The position numbers and the translations under genes were made by a program. Below, in pieces: positions 1 through 10,104 of a stretch of DNA of 64,000 nucleotides. Source of the stretch: Phycicoccus sp. HDW14 (GTDB lineage: Bacteria; Actinomycetota; Actinomycetes; Actinomycetales; Dermatophilaceae); NCBI RefSeq assembly GCF_011383005.1, contig NZ_CP049935.1, forward strand, positions 930,001 to 994,000. The letters are read 5' to 3'. The notes beneath the pieces are model-generated. The model had not been told where the DNA came from and did no database searches. It was given only the letters and a program-made list of their open reading frames with translations. Each line of letters begins with the position of its first letter. Positions within the stretch are counted from its first letter, which is position 1.

Positions 1-1253
1 GGCGCCGCCGGCCCCTCGAGCGCCGACTGGTACCCCTCCTGCCGGCCGAGCTGGTCGAGGCTGCGACCCGCCTGCTGACGCCGGGTGAGCGTGAGCCCGC
101 TGGCGCGCAGGGCCGGCGACGCGGCATCGGCCGGCATCTCCTGCAGCTCGGTGATCGCCAGCCGCGGGATGGTCGTCAGGAACCGCTCGGCCTTGATGGC
201 GGAGCCGTCCGGGTCGACGTCGACGACGTCGAAGACCTCGGTGTCGCCGAGGGTCAGCGCGCCGTCGCTCCAGATGGGCGGGTCGGCCGGGTTCGGCTGT
301 GACACGAACGAGCCGTCCCGCAGCGCCCGCACCGCGAGCCGCGGTGAGCGGCAGGCGGAGTCGCCCCCGCGCGTGTGCACGACGGCCGCTAGCCACCGCG
401 CCCGGGCCAGGCGCGCGGCGTCGGCACGGACGGGCAGCAGCAGCCCGAGCCGGCGGAGGAAGACCGGGTGGTCGCCGGCGGACCCGACGCGCTCGTGGAA
501 CTCGGCCTTCGGCGGGGTGAGCGGCGTGACCTTCACCGGCGGGTCGGCCATGACCTGCTTCTCGGCCTGGCTCTCCGGGCGCTCGTAGAACCGGCGGGCC
601 AGGTGCAGCTGCCCGAGCGCGGTGCCCACGGACGCGGCGGGGTCCGCCGGCAGCTGGCCCGCGGAGAGGGTCGTCCACGCGCCGTCGGGGCCGCGCCGGA
701 CGCGCCGGTCGAGGTACTCGGTGAGCTTCGACTCGTCGTACCTCGGGATCCGCCGGCGACGGTCGCCGTGCGTGCCGCGTCCGTCGTAGGTGATGGCGTG
801 TGCCTCGTTCGCCTGGCCGACGACGCCCTCGAGCAGCGGGTGCCGGCTCGGCGGGACCGGCGTCAGGGGGTCGGCGGCGACCGTGGCGAGGTGCACGGCC
901 TTGGCGATGTCGGCGCAGTCCTTCGCGGCGAAGGTGCGCCAGTCGCGGGCCTGCCACTCGGGCACGCGGTTGGCGAGCACTGGCGTGTCCTCGCCGAAGG
1001 CCTTCTGCCACAACGCCGGGTCGAGGCCGGAGAGGTCGACGTCGGCGTCGAACTCCCCGTTCTGGTCGACGAGCGTGACCGTCACGCCGGCGGTCAGCGT
1101 CGCGGCCCAGTCGCGGAACAGGTCGAACTCGCCGAGCACAGCGCCGTCGTGGTCGGGGCGCAGGGTCGGGGCGACGAAGACGGTGACGTGCGCCGGGGCG
1201 TCGGCCGCGACGGACACGGGCAGTGCGATGGCGGTGAACCACTCGGAGCTCAT
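1..1253 (-). CDS. hypothetical protein, 3' end beyond window edge
   Basis: An uninterrupted minus-strand frame of about 417 codons runs from an ATG at 1253 off the left edge, so the C-terminus is not visible. It begins MSSEWFTAIALPVSVAAD, with no signal peptide or membrane segment. The visible part is a mixed alpha/beta acidic protein with internal WQARDWRTFAAKD and GDTEVFDVVDVDPDGS stretches. I do not recognise the family. The ATG overlaps the stop of the gene at 1250-5165 by four bases (ATGA), so the two are almost certainly co-transcribed and translationally coupled. That suggests they act together. The frame has normal high-GC codon use and no visible frameshift. Confidence 0.75.
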   Translation of the reverse strand, partial: MSSEWFTAIALPVSVAADAPAHVTVFVAPTLRPDHDGAVLGEFDLFRDWAATLTAGVTVTLVDQNGEFDADVDLSGLDPALWQKAFGEDTPVLANRVPEWQARDWRTFAAKDCADIAKAVHLATVAADPLTPVPPSRHPLLEGVVGQANEAHAITYDGRGTHGDRRRRIPRYDESKLTEYLDRRVRRGPDGAWTTLSAGQLPADPAASVGTALGQLHLARRFYERPESQAEKQVMADPPVKVTPLTPPKAEFHERVGSAGDHPVFLRRLGLLLPVRADAARLARARWLAAVVHTRGGDSACRSPRLAVRALRDGSFVSQPNPADPPIWSDGALTLGDTEVFDVVDVDPDGSAIKAERFLTTIPRLAITELQEMPADAASPALRASGLTLTRRQQAGRSLDQLGRQEGYQSALEGPAA

Positions 1254-4200
1254 GCCGGCACCTCCTCGGGGGCGAAGGCGAGCAGGTAGTCGTCCCAGGC
1301 CGGTGCGGAGCCGTCCGGTTCCATGACGACCTCCCGCAGGCTCGGGTCGCCGTTGGAGCCGGCGAACTGGCGCTCGGCCTCGATGGTCACGCTGGCCGAG
1401 AAGCAGAGGACGTCGACCTCGACGGTGATGCGCGCCCGGCCGATCATCTTCCCGGTGTCGAAGCTGTAGACCAGCTCCATGTAGAGCTCGATGCTCGCCG
1501 AGATGAGGCCGAGGACGTCGACCTCGCCGCGGAGGCGGAAGTACCCGGTGAGAGAACCCTTCTCGCCCTCGAGCCGGATGTAGAGCCCGATGGCCGCTGA
1601 GATCGACCCCGACGCGACACCGAAGTCGACGGCGAGGTACGCCCCCGCCTCGAGCCCGAGCTCGAGCACCTCGAGACCCTTGGGGGACAGGCGGATGAGG
1701 AACCATCCGCCACCGCCGAGGAAGACGACCGACAGCACGAACGGACGCTCGCGGGTGCAGAAGTTGAACCCGAAGCTGATCGTCTCGCCGAGGAACGGCA
1801 CCTTGACGTCGGCACCGAGCGACATGTTCGACAGGTTGAAGACGCCGACGGCGAGGTTCGGGAAGGTGAGGCTGAACCCGGCCGTCAGGCCCTCGGGCGT
1901 GACCTCGACGCTCGGGGGTCCGAGAAGCCGTCGAGCGGGATGAGGTCCTTGATCGTCTCGACGAAGGAGAGGAAGCCGCCGAAGACGATGTCGCCGAGGA
2001 CGACGTCGACCTCGGCCTTGCCCGACGTCCCGCCGTGGAACGACATCCGCTCGAACGGGATGGTCACGAGCGGTTCGGACGCGAAGAGGATGAGCGAGAA
2101 CTTCCGCAGCTCGGCCAGCACCTCGACGCTCGGCGGACCGGACGCCCGCAGCGTGCCGGCCAGGGCGATGACGAGGGAGTCCGGCTCGAGCTTGACGAGC
2201 GGGTCCTCGCCCTTCGGCCACGACTCGAGCGTCGGCGCCCACTCGTAGCGGAACGAGATCTCCTTGCGCTCCGGGTCGAAGCCCTGGAGCACGGCGAACG
2301 CGTCGTCGACCAGGGCGCCGGCCTCGGCGAGCCGCTTCAGGGTGTCGGCGACCTGGGTCAGGCGGGAGCGGGCGAACAGTGGCAGCGGTGGGCGCACCAG
2401 CGCCCGGGCCGCGGCCGACGTGGCCTTGAGCTGGTCCACGGGCCCGCCGAGCGCGTGCAGCGCCTTCCCGACGTCGTCCTTCCCCAGACCGGCCAGCGCT
2501 GCCGGGAGCCCACCGACGACGGCCAGCAGGTCGGTCACGGCGGTGGCCAGCGCCTGGGCGTCGTCGAGCAGCCCCTGGGCCTCGGCGAGGGCCGCCCCAC
2601 CGGCAGCCTGTACCCGGTCGCGCACTGCCGCAGCCTGGTTCGCGGCGTCCTGCGCGGTCGCGACCGCACGCTGCACCTCGCTCTCGATGGCCGAGAACGT
2701 GTCGAGGGCCTCGGTGACCAGCGCCGGGGCATCCGCGAGCGGGCCGAGCAGAGGCAGGAGGTCCTTCAGCTCGACGAGGCCGAAGAGCTTGGGCAGGGCG
2801 GCACCGAGGAAGGCGGCGGGGTCGAACGAGCCGCTCGCGACGGACGCGAGGTCGCCCACCGGCCGCGGCTCTGGGACAGCCCGGCGATCGTGAGGTTGGG
2901 CTGGACGAACCCGCCGGCCTGGTCGGACCCGACGTCGCCCGGCGCACCGCCGAAGCCGATGCGCGGAAGCTCCTGCGGCTCGTCGCGCGCCGGCCCGGTG
3001 GTGGCGAGGTCGTCCTTGTACTCGGCGGAGGTGTCGAGCCCGGGCAGCAGCGTCGAGGCCCAGACCCGGCCGGCGTTCCCCGGCGTGAACCCCTTGGCGC
3101 GGTACTCCGGGAAGTACGTGATGCGGGTGGCGCCGGTGCCGGCGACGGCCTGGGCCGCGGGCAGCACGACGTCGGCGGTCGACATCCGCGGGCTGCTCCC
3201 GCCCTTGCGGGCCGTGCCGAGGACGCGCAGCGCCCGGGTCTCGACGCGCGCGTCGCCGTCCGGACCGGCCGGGGCGAACGCGACGTGCTGGCCGCCGAGG
3301 TCGATGACCCGCCGGGGGTCCTCGGCGTAGGCCTTCTCGAGGGCTCGCAGCTGCGCGGCGGGTCCGACGTGCTCGGCCACCCAGACCATCGGCATCGGAT
3401 GGGTCTGCGGCCGGCCGTCGCGGTCGATGCCGTCGACCTTCCACGCGAAGGTCTTGCCGCCGACTCGTGGCCAGAACGCCTCTGACGGGCTGAGGCCGGT
3501 GACCGGGTCGTCGCCGGGCGGGTCGAGGGCGGGCGTGGCTCCGGGGCCGATGCGGGTGCTGAGGAACGGGAACCCGTGCACGGCGGTGTGGTCGCGGAAC
3601 GGGTCGATGACGACGAGGAACTGGCGCTGCACGAGGCCCGCGGTCGGGTGGTCCTGCGGGCGGATGCTGCGCTGGGTCAGCTTGACGCGCACCGTCGGCT
3701 GGCCGAGCGGGAAGAGGTAGCCGGGGTAGACGACGCGCACGTACTGGTCGCGTCCGGCCGTGGCGATGTGGTCCCACGCGAGGATCGAGGCGATCAGCTC
3801 GTCGGAGTAGGGCTTGGTGTCCCAGTGGCCGTGCAGGTCGAGCCACGCACCGAGCGCGGTGAGCCAGAGCTTGTCCGCGCCGACGGGCACCGGGTCGATG
3901 CGCTTGCGTCCGCTCGCGGGCCAGACCTCGGCCGTCTGCCGGACGAGGCGGTGCCGGTCGGCCCGGTCGAGCGAGCCGAGGAAGGGGTTCGTGGGGGTGG
4001 TGGTGCTCGTGACCGTGTCGGGGCCGAGCGGGTCGGTGTCCCCGCGGTCGGCTCCCGGGTCGCGCCAGACGAACGGCGAGACGTCGTCGCGGTCGCGGGC
4101 CCAGACCGCCCGGATCACCCGGGACTCGGCGTCGGCGGGGTTGCCGGGCCACAGCAGGTCCTCGTCGGTGCGTCGGCCGGTGTCGAGCCGGGTGTGCCAG

Positions 4201-5165
4201 AGCTCGAGGTGGCCGGGGCGTCCTTGGCCGGCACGGGTTCGGCGGCGTGGACCCAGTGGCCCTCCGAGGTGGGCGAGACCTGCAGCCGGAAGGGGCCTCG
4301 ATGGCCGTCTCGTCCAAGGTCGCCTTGCGGCTGTAGGTGCCTCGGCGGAAGAGGATCCCTTCCCGCTCGCGGCTGCCGACGAGGTCGCCGATCCGTCCGG
4401 GGAGCGTGGCGGCGTCGAGGCCGCGCCCGAGGCTGATGCCGCGGCTGCGGGCGTACTCCGCGACGACCCGGTCGTTGGCGGCCAGCGCCGTGAAGCCGCG
4501 GACCGTGCCGGCGTCGGGCACCACGGTGCCGGCGCTGCCGCGGCGGGTGATGAGCACGTCGTCGGCGCGCAGGACCGCGAAGAGGCCGCCGAGCAGCGGG
4601 AGCTCGAGGAACGGGTCGAGGACGAGCTTCCCGGTCGGCAGCTGGTAGGGCGGGGGCCGCCGGCCCGGGGCCTCACCGCGCGGGTGCAGGGCGGCCTCGA
4701 GCCGGGGAGGCGCCCGAGGATGCCGGCCGACGTGAGGTCGATGCGTTCGCCCTCGGCGAGGGTGAAGACCAGGCGGCTGCCGCGCGCGGGTCGGTACTGC
4801 ACCGGGGGGTGGGCGGGGAGGACGACGCTCGGCGTGGTGGTCGTGGGCTCGCGGTCGGGGTGCATCGGGTCGAGCTTCGGCGTGCCACCCGACTCGTACG
4901 ACGCCTCCTCGTGGGCGTGCTGGAAGGGCATGTCGACGACGAGGGACGCCGTGGGTCCGGCGACGACGACGGAGTGCGGGCGCCGGGCGGCCTTCGGGCC
5001 CTTGGTGACCGGCGGCTCCAGGGTGGCTCCGCGGACGGTGACGGTGAGCGCGACGAGGTCACCGGGGCGGATGACGTCGACGACGATGTCGTCCGCGCCG
5101 GGGCGGTGGTTGTACGGGTGCAGCTTGCCGGCGTCCGGGAGGCCCGGGACGGTGCGGTCGGTCAT
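1250..5165 (-). CDS. large beta-rich protein of unknown function (~1306 aa after frame repair)
   Basis: A single protein starting MTDRTVPGLPDAGKLHP can be read across five suspected one-base deletions, at runs 4704-4707, 4292-4295, 4215-4218, 2873-2875 and 1914-1918. Adding one C (coding strand) at each joins the pieces without loss. The first ~800 residues are mixed beta structure. A helical Ala/Gln-rich coiled-coil-like section follows (about residues 810-900). The last ~350 residues are strongly beta, with alternating hydrophobic/polar strands and a PPSVEV motif near both ends of the second part. No signal peptide or clear membrane helix is visible. I do not recognise a family or function. 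Its stop overlaps the ATG of the next gene. Confidence 0.65.
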
Positions 5166-5534
5166 CGCCAGCTCCGTGTCCGCGATCCGGGCGTCGGCGT
5201 CGCCGGCCGGATCGCAGAGCCGACGACCTGTACGCGAAGAGCCCGGACGGCGCCGGGTGATACGTGCCGGGCGTCGGTCCCCGGCCGGCACGGATGGAGG
5301 CAGCCCGTCGACGCTATCGCCGGGCGGAGCGCGCGGATATGGCTCGACCGGGCCATGGCGCCGGCTCTCGAGCCCTCGGAGGCATCTGGATGGGGGAGGG
5401 CGCGGGGCGCTGGGGGTCTCTGGCGGTGACTCTCGGATGAGTCAGCATCCGGTGCAACCGAGAGCGGTCGACGAGACACATCATCCGACCGACCGCGGAT
5501 CCGGGGAACCCGACCCGGCCACGAGGACCCCGAC
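5166..5534. other. intergenic region with hairpin, no gene seen
   Basis: This 369-base gap lies between the start of the large unknown gene (reading left from 5165) and the stop of the SulP gene, which reads the same way. No frame here has convincing coding character on either strand. It must carry the sulP transcript end and probably the promoter for the unknown pair. The only clear structure is the hairpin at 5430-5464; no strong -35/-10 pair was found. Confidence 0.5.
5430..5464 (-). terminator. possible terminator hairpin after sulP
   Basis: CTCTCGG at 5430-5436 pairs with CCGAGAG at 5458-5464. The loop can form a second small stem, GGATG with CATCC. It lies about 70 bases downstream of the sulP stop. 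There is no U tract, which is common for actinobacterial terminators, so the call rests on position and folding only. Confidence 0.35.
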
Positions 5535-7328
5535 CTAGGGAACGTGCCGAGGGGGCGGATCCGGCGCCGGCTCGTCGTCGTCCGCCGGCGGCTCGGGTTC
5601 GAGGTCGTCGAGGTCGGTGACGTCCGGCTCGTCGTCGACCTCGGGCGCGGACCGGGCGGCCTTGACCCCTGCGGCGATGGAGTGCCACAGGTGCCCCGGC
5701 CCGAGCTCGCCGAGCAGCCCGGCCCGCCCCAGCACCCCGCGCACCTCGCCGAACACCCGCACGAGGTGGACGTCGACGCCGTGCCGACGTAGCACGTGCA
5801 CCAGGTGGGTCAGCCGGTCGCTCGTCGTCGAGTCCATCTGGTTGGTCGCCTCGAGGTCGAGCACCACCGCCCGCAGCCCACCCTCGGCGGCCCGCGCGAG
5901 GGCGATCCGCTCGACCTGGGCCAGCACCGTCGTCGCGTTCGCCCAGAAGAGCGGACCGCTCGGCCGCAGCACGAGCACCCCGCGGTAGGTCCGCCGGGTG
6001 GGGTCGGACGCCAGCGACCCCCACGCCGCCTTCTCCGTGGACACCCGGCCCATCTCGTCGACGTCGACCTGCACCGAGCGGTAGACGAGCCCGAGCAGCG
6101 ACTGGGCGACGGCACCGAGCAGCCCACCGAGCGGACCGAGCGCCAGCACCCCACCGAACGCGACGAGCGCGGCCACCGCGTCGTTGCGCCGCAGCCGCGC
6201 GTACCGGACGAACTCGTGCGGACGGACCAGCGCCCACACCGCGTGGATGACGATCGCCGACAGCACTGTGCGCGGCAGGTCGGCCAGCGCACCCGTGGCC
6301 ATGACGAGCACCCCGAGGGTGACGACGGCCGAGGTGATGCCGCTCAGCTGGGTGTGTGCCCCGGCGCTGGCGTTGGCGGCGGTCTTCGACAGCGAGCCGC
6401 CCACCCCCATCCCGCCGAACAGGCCGGATGCGAGGTCGGCCGCGCCGTGGGCCACGAGCTCGCGGTCGTCGGTGCGGGCGTCGACCTCCTCGGCGGAGAA
6501 GGTCCGGACCGCCGCCAGCCCCTCCGCGATGCCGACCGCCGCGATGGCCAGGCCTCCGGTGACCACCCCGCTGAGCAGCCGGACGTCGACGACCGGCAGC
6601 GACGGCACCGGCAGCCCGCTCGGCACGGCACCGACGACGAGCACGCCGTGGTCGACCAGGGCCGCCTGCGACGACAGGACGATCCCGACGACGAGGACGA
6701 GGAGCGACCACGGCACGCGGGGGAGCAGCCGCTGCCCGCCGAAGAGCACGAGCAGGGCGGCGGCCCCGATGGACAGGGTCAGCCCGTCGAAGTCGCCGAC
6801 GCCGCCGACGAGGGTGACGAGGCGCTCGGCGAGGTTGCCGGTCGGAGCCGGAAGGCCCGCCAGCGCCGGCACCTCGCCGACGACGATGAGGACCACGAGC
6901 CCGGCGACGAAGCCCGTGACGATCGGCTCGCTGAGGAACTGCGCCACCCAGCCGAGCCGCAGCAGCCCCGCGACGACGAGGACGACCCCGGCCGTGAGCG
7001 CCAGGGCCGACGTGAGCCGGACCGCCAGCTCCACGTCGCCGCCGGACAGCGCGCGCACGATGGTGCCGGAGAGCACCGAGACCGTGGAGATCGGACCGAC
7101 GAAGAGCACCCGTGACGTGCCGAGCAGCGCGTAGGCCAGGAGGGCGGGCGGCAGCGTGTACAGACCGACCTGGACGGGCACCCCGGCGACGGCCGCGTAC
7201 CCGAGGGACTGGGGGACCGCGAGGGCCGCGACGAGCAGGCCGGCGAGCAGGTCGCCCGGGAGGTGGCGCCGGGGGTAGTGGCGCAGCGTCCGGAGGTTCT
7301 CCGGCACCACGGCCCACGGCACCTGCAC
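5535..7328 (-). CDS. SulP family anion transporter with STAS domain
   Basis: The ~597-residue protein shows the SulP layout: a conserved N-terminal motif (VPQSLGYAAVAGVPVQVGLY), 10-12 hydrophobic segments to about residue 430, and a cytoplasmic STAS domain (about 455-560). An acidic Pro-rich tail follows, ending PAPDPPPRHVP. SulP proteins carry inorganic anions such as sulfate or bicarbonate across the plasma membrane; the substrate cannot be read from the sequence. The start is uncertain: GTG at 7328 and GTG at 7322 are adjacent in frame, and the longer one is given. No frameshift is seen. It diverges from the gene at 7530, so both promoters lie in 7329-7529. Confidence 0.88.
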   Translation of the reverse strand: MQVPWAVVPENLRTLRHYPRRHLPGDLLAGLLVAALAVPQSLGYAAVAGVPVQVGLYTLPPALLAYALLGTSRVLFVGPISTVSVLSGTIVRALSGGDVELAVRLTSALALTAGVVLVVAGLLRLGWVAQFLSEPIVTGFVAGLVVLIVVGEVPALAGLPAPTGNLAERLVTLVGGVGDFDGLTLSIGAAALLVLFGGQRLLPRVPWSLLVLVVGIVLSSQAALVDHGVLVVGAVPSGLPVPSLPVVDVRLLSGVVTGGLAIAAVGIAEGLAAVRTFSAEEVDARTDDRELVAHGAADLASGLFGGMGVGGSLSKTAANASAGAHTQLSGITSAVVTLGVLVMATGALADLPRTVLSAIVIHAVWALVRPHEFVRYARLRRNDAVAALVAFGGVLALGPLGGLLGAVAQSLLGLVYRSVQVDVDEMGRVSTEKAAWGSLASDPTRRTYRGVLVLRPSGPLFWANATTVLAQVERIALARAAEGGLRAVVLDLEATNQMDSTTSDRLTHLVHVLRRHGVDVHLVRVFGEVRGVLGRAGLLGELGPGHLWHSIAAGVKAARSAPEVDDEPDVTDLDDLEPEPPADDDEPAPDPPPRHVP

Positions 7329-7427
7329 GAGCCCAGTCTGCCGTGTCCGGCACACCTCGCGACAGGGGTCACTCGGGTGTCCGGACACCGGCTCTCGACC
7401 GTTCGGTTGAGGGTGACATCGGTGTCG

Positions 7428-7457
7428 GTAAAGGGCGCTGCCGACCTTCGTAAAGGG
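7428..7457 (+). repeat. pair of GTAAAGGG repeats in divergent promoter region
   Basis: GTAAAGGG occurs at 7428-7435 and again at 7450-7457, 22 bases apart (two helical turns) on one face of the DNA. It lies in the 200-base gap between the divergent sulP gene and the gene at 7530. This could be a regulator site or part of a promoter (TTGAGG at 7407-7412 lies 16 bases before TAAAGG). No regulator is known. Confidence 0.3.
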
Positions 7458-7529
7458 TTGGTCAAGTGCCCTGTGAACTCCCTTCCGGCTCCGTAACTTT
7501 CGTGGTGCAGGAGGAGCCGGAGGAGTCAG

Positions 7530-8618
7530 GTGAGCATCACGGTCGACACCACCCCAGGTGTCAGCATTCGGGTTTCGAGCCCTGGTTTCCGGGCGACGTT
7601 CACGCCCCGGGTCGCAGCCGCGACCACGGACGCGAACGGCGTCGGGACGACCGCCGGCTCGCCGGTCGGTCAGGTGTCGGGTGCGTCGAGCCCCCAGCTC
7701 GCCGCCGTCGAGCGGACGCCCCGCCTCACCGCGGCCCACACGTCGGCCGCCAAGTCGGCGCTCGCGGAGTCGATCCTCGACGCCGAGGACGCCCTCACCT
7801 CCGTGCACCGGTCCTGGTTCGCGCCGGCCACCCGCCCGTGCGCCCCGTCGCCGGAGCGGGTCGACGAGTCGACGATCCGCACCCGTCACGCCGAGGCCGC
7901 CGTCCGCGGTGTGCCGTGGTTCGACCTGCCGAACCGTCGGCGGGCCGCCCGTGTCGCACAGCGCCGTGCCCTCACCGACATCGGGGTCGCCCGCCGGGCC
8001 GCCGAGGAGCGGGTGCAGGCCGAGGAGCAGCGCATCGACCAGTGGTGGGCCGCCCTGTGCGCCAACGACCCCCGCGTCGTCACCGAGCACGTCAACGGCG
8101 TCTTCGCCTCCGACCGTGGCACCCGTGCCGCGGCCCTCGGGACCCACGGCGCGTGCGTCGAGGTGGCAGTCGTCGTCTCGGGTGAGCACGTGCTGCCCGC
8201 CGAGGAGGTCCGCCTGGCCGCCGACGGCTCGCTGACCATCCGCCGCGCGTCCGTCGCGCACCGGGCCCAGCTGTACCGCCAGCACGTGGCGGCGGTCGTC
8301 ATCGCCACCGCCCGTCGTGCGCTCGCCGCCTCGCCCGGCGCCGACTCCGTCAAGGTGCACGCCCTGCGCGCCACCTGCACCGGACCCTTCGACGACCTGA
8401 ACCTCCTGGCCGTCGCCGAGCTGACCCGTGACGACATCCTCCACGCGGACTTCGGGATGGACGCCGTCTCGCTCCTGCTGCGCTTCGGTCGTGGCGTGCG
8501 CATCGGCGCGGCGGGGATCGACACCCCCGTCATGGTCCCGCTCGCGCTCGACACCGTGCCCGGGCTGGCCGAGCGGCTCGAAGAGGTCTGCGCCGGTCAC
8601 CACCGCGCGTCCGCGTAG
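7530..8618 (+). CDS. hypothetical protein, helical middle and alpha/beta C-terminus
   Basis: A 362-residue protein starting at GTG 7530. A purine-rich stretch (GGAGGAG at 7510-7516, then GGAGG 7519-7523) upstream could be the ribosome site. Residues 1-60 are low-complexity and Thr/Ser/Ala-rich. Residues ~70-175 are helical with charged repeats (RRRAARVAQRRALTDIGVAR). The C-terminal half is a compact alpha/beta domain. There is no signal peptide or membrane span, so a cytoplasmic location is likely. I do not recognise the family. The next gene begins six bases after its stop, so the two are probably one operon. Confidence 0.7.
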   Translation: MSITVDTTPGVSIRVSSPGFRATFTPRVAAATTDANGVGTTAGSPVGQVSGASSPQLAAVERTPRLTAAHTSAAKSALAESILDAEDALTSVHRSWFAPATRPCAPSPERVDESTIRTRHAEAAVRGVPWFDLPNRRRAARVAQRRALTDIGVARRAAEERVQAEEQRIDQWWAALCANDPRVVTEHVNGVFASDRGTRAAALGTHGACVEVAVVVSGEHVLPAEEVRLAADGSLTIRRASVAHRAQLYRQHVAAVVIATARRALAASPGADSVKVHALRATCTGPFDDLNLLAVAELTRDDILHADFGMDAVSLLLRFGRGVRIGAAGIDTPVMVPLALDTVPGLAERLEEVCAGHHRASA

Positions 8619-8624
8619 CCGGCG

Positions 8625-8987
8625 ATGCGGTTCACCGCACCTCCGACCTGGCCACCGATGCCGGAGGGGTGGTTCCCCGACCCCGGGTGGACCCCCGAGC
8701 CGGACTGGCCGGCGGCCCCTCGCGGCTGGAGCTTCTGGCGCAACGACTACGGCGTGGCCGTCCCCGGTCCCGCGGGCTTCTACGGCAGCAAGCCGCAGCT
8801 GCTGACGGGGCACGGCATCATGCTCGCGCTCGCCGTCGGCCTCCTGGGCCTGTACGTCGGTGCTGGTGGGGGCGCCGACGCCCGGGCGCAGGACCCGACC
8901 CCGGCGCGGACCGTCGTGTCCGTGCCGGGGTCCTCACTGCCGTCGACGTCGGGTTCGGGGATCTCCGTCACGCCGTCGACGAGGTAG
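8625..8987 (+). CDS. DUF2510-like single-pass membrane protein
   Basis: A 120-residue protein. The N-terminus carries MPEGWFPDPGW, resembling the WYPDP motif of DUF2510, a short domain common at the N-terminus of actinobacterial membrane proteins. One hydrophobic segment (about residues 66-82, IMLALAVGLLGLYVGAG) is followed by a Pro/Ser/Thr-rich tail. The expected topology is N-in with a short extracellular tail. It starts six bases after the gene at 7530, suggesting co-transcription. Function unknown. Confidence 0.7.
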   Translation: MRFTAPPTWPPMPEGWFPDPGWTPEPDWPAAPRGWSFWRNDYGVAVPGPAGFYGSKPQLLTGHGIMLALAVGLLGLYVGAGGGADARAQDPTPARTVVSVPGSSLPSTSGSGISVTPSTR

Positions 8988-9063
8988 CGCGCGGCTGGAC
9001 GGCCGATGCATCGGTGCGCACCCCGCGCGCCGGACGGGCCGTGCCCCGGCCTACGGTGGCCGG

Positions 9064-10074
9064 ATGGACTTCCGATACCTCGGCAACAGCGGCCTCAAGA
9101 TCTCCGAGATCACCTACGGCAACTGGCTGACTCATGGCTCCCAGGTCGAGAACGACGCCGCGACGGCCTGCGTGCGGGCCGCGCTCGACGCCGGCATCAG
9201 CACCTTCGACACCGCGGACGTGTACGCCAACACCAAGGCCGAGACCGTTCTGGGAGAAGCGCTCAAGGGTGAGCGACGCGAGAGCCTCGAGATCTTCACC
9301 AAGGTCTACTGGCCCACCGGTCCGGGCGGGAAGAACGACACCGGCCTGTCCCGCAAGCACATCATGGAGTCGATCAACGGCTCCCTCACCCGTCTCCAGA
9401 CCGACTACGTCGACCTCTACCAGGCGCACCGGTACGACACCGAGACCCCCCTCGAGGAGACGATGCAGGCCTTCGCCGACGTCGTCCGGCAGGGCAAGGC
9501 GCTGTACATCGGGGTGTCGGAGTGGACCGCCGACCAGATCCGGGCGGGTCACGCGCTGGCGAAGGACCTCGGCGTGCAGCTCATCTCGAGCCAGCCGCAG
9601 TACTCGATGCTCTGGCGGGTCATCGAGGACGAGGTCGTGCCGGCGTGCGAGGAGCTCGGGGTCAGCCAGATCGTCTGGAGCCCGATCGCGCAGGGCATCC
9701 TCACCGGCAAGTACAAGCCGGGCGAGGCGCCGCCGGCCGGTTCGCGCGCCACCGACGACAAGGGCGGTGCCGACATGATCAAGCGCTTCATGGACGACGA
9801 CCTGCTCACGCGCGTCCAGAGGCTGCAGCCGATCGCGGACGAGGCGGGCCTGACGATGGCGCAGCTGGCCATCGCCTGGGTGCTGCAGAACGACAACGTC
9901 GCGGCGGCGCTCGTCGGGGCGTCACGACCGGAGCAGGTCGAGAGCAACGTGGCGGCCGCCGGTGTGAAGCTCGAGGCGTCGGCGATGTCGGCCATCGACG
10001 AGGCGCTCGGCGACGTCGTCGTGCGCGACCCGGGGCAGACCGCGGCGAACTCGCCGAAGGGCCGCGTCGCCTGA
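9064..10074 (+). CDS. aldo/keto reductase, potassium-channel beta-subunit type
   Basis: A 336-residue NADPH-dependent oxidoreductase of the AKR6/KCNAB-like group. It begins MDFRYLGNSGLKISEITYGN, typical of the family. The catalytic residues are visible: Asp and Tyr in FDTADVYANT, Lys in IFTKVYW and His in YQAHRYD. The cofactor-site segment VGASRPEQVESN is near the C-terminus. The ATG at 9064 was chosen because homology starts exactly there; the open frame extends upstream without family sequence. The substrate is unknown. It is convergent with the quinone-reductase-like gene, with only 30 bases between stops. Confidence 0.9.
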   Translation: MDFRYLGNSGLKISEITYGNWLTHGSQVENDAATACVRAALDAGISTFDTADVYANTKAETVLGEALKGERRESLEIFTKVYWPTGPGGKNDTGLSRKHIMESINGSLTRLQTDYVDLYQAHRYDTETPLEETMQAFADVVRQGKALYIGVSEWTADQIRAGHALAKDLGVQLISSQPQYSMLWRVIEDEVVPACEELGVSQIVWSPIAQGILTGKYKPGEAPPAGSRATDDKGGADMIKRFMDDDLLTRVQRLQPIADEAGLTMAQLAIAWVLQNDNVAAALVGASRPEQVESNVAAAGVKLEASAMSAIDEALGDVVVRDPGQTAANSPKGRVA

Positions 10075-10104
10075 GGTTCCGGCGTTTGCCCGGGCCGCGC
10101 GGGT

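Noticed and set aside
5430-5464. A tRNA-like or small-RNA gene in the 5166-5534 gap
   Set aside because: The hairpin lacks a cloverleaf, a T-arm GGTTCGAA box and a CCA end; position fits a terminator better.
7668-7882. Small open frames inside the gene at 7530
   Set aside because: They are out-of-frame shadows with no ribosome site and no coding character.
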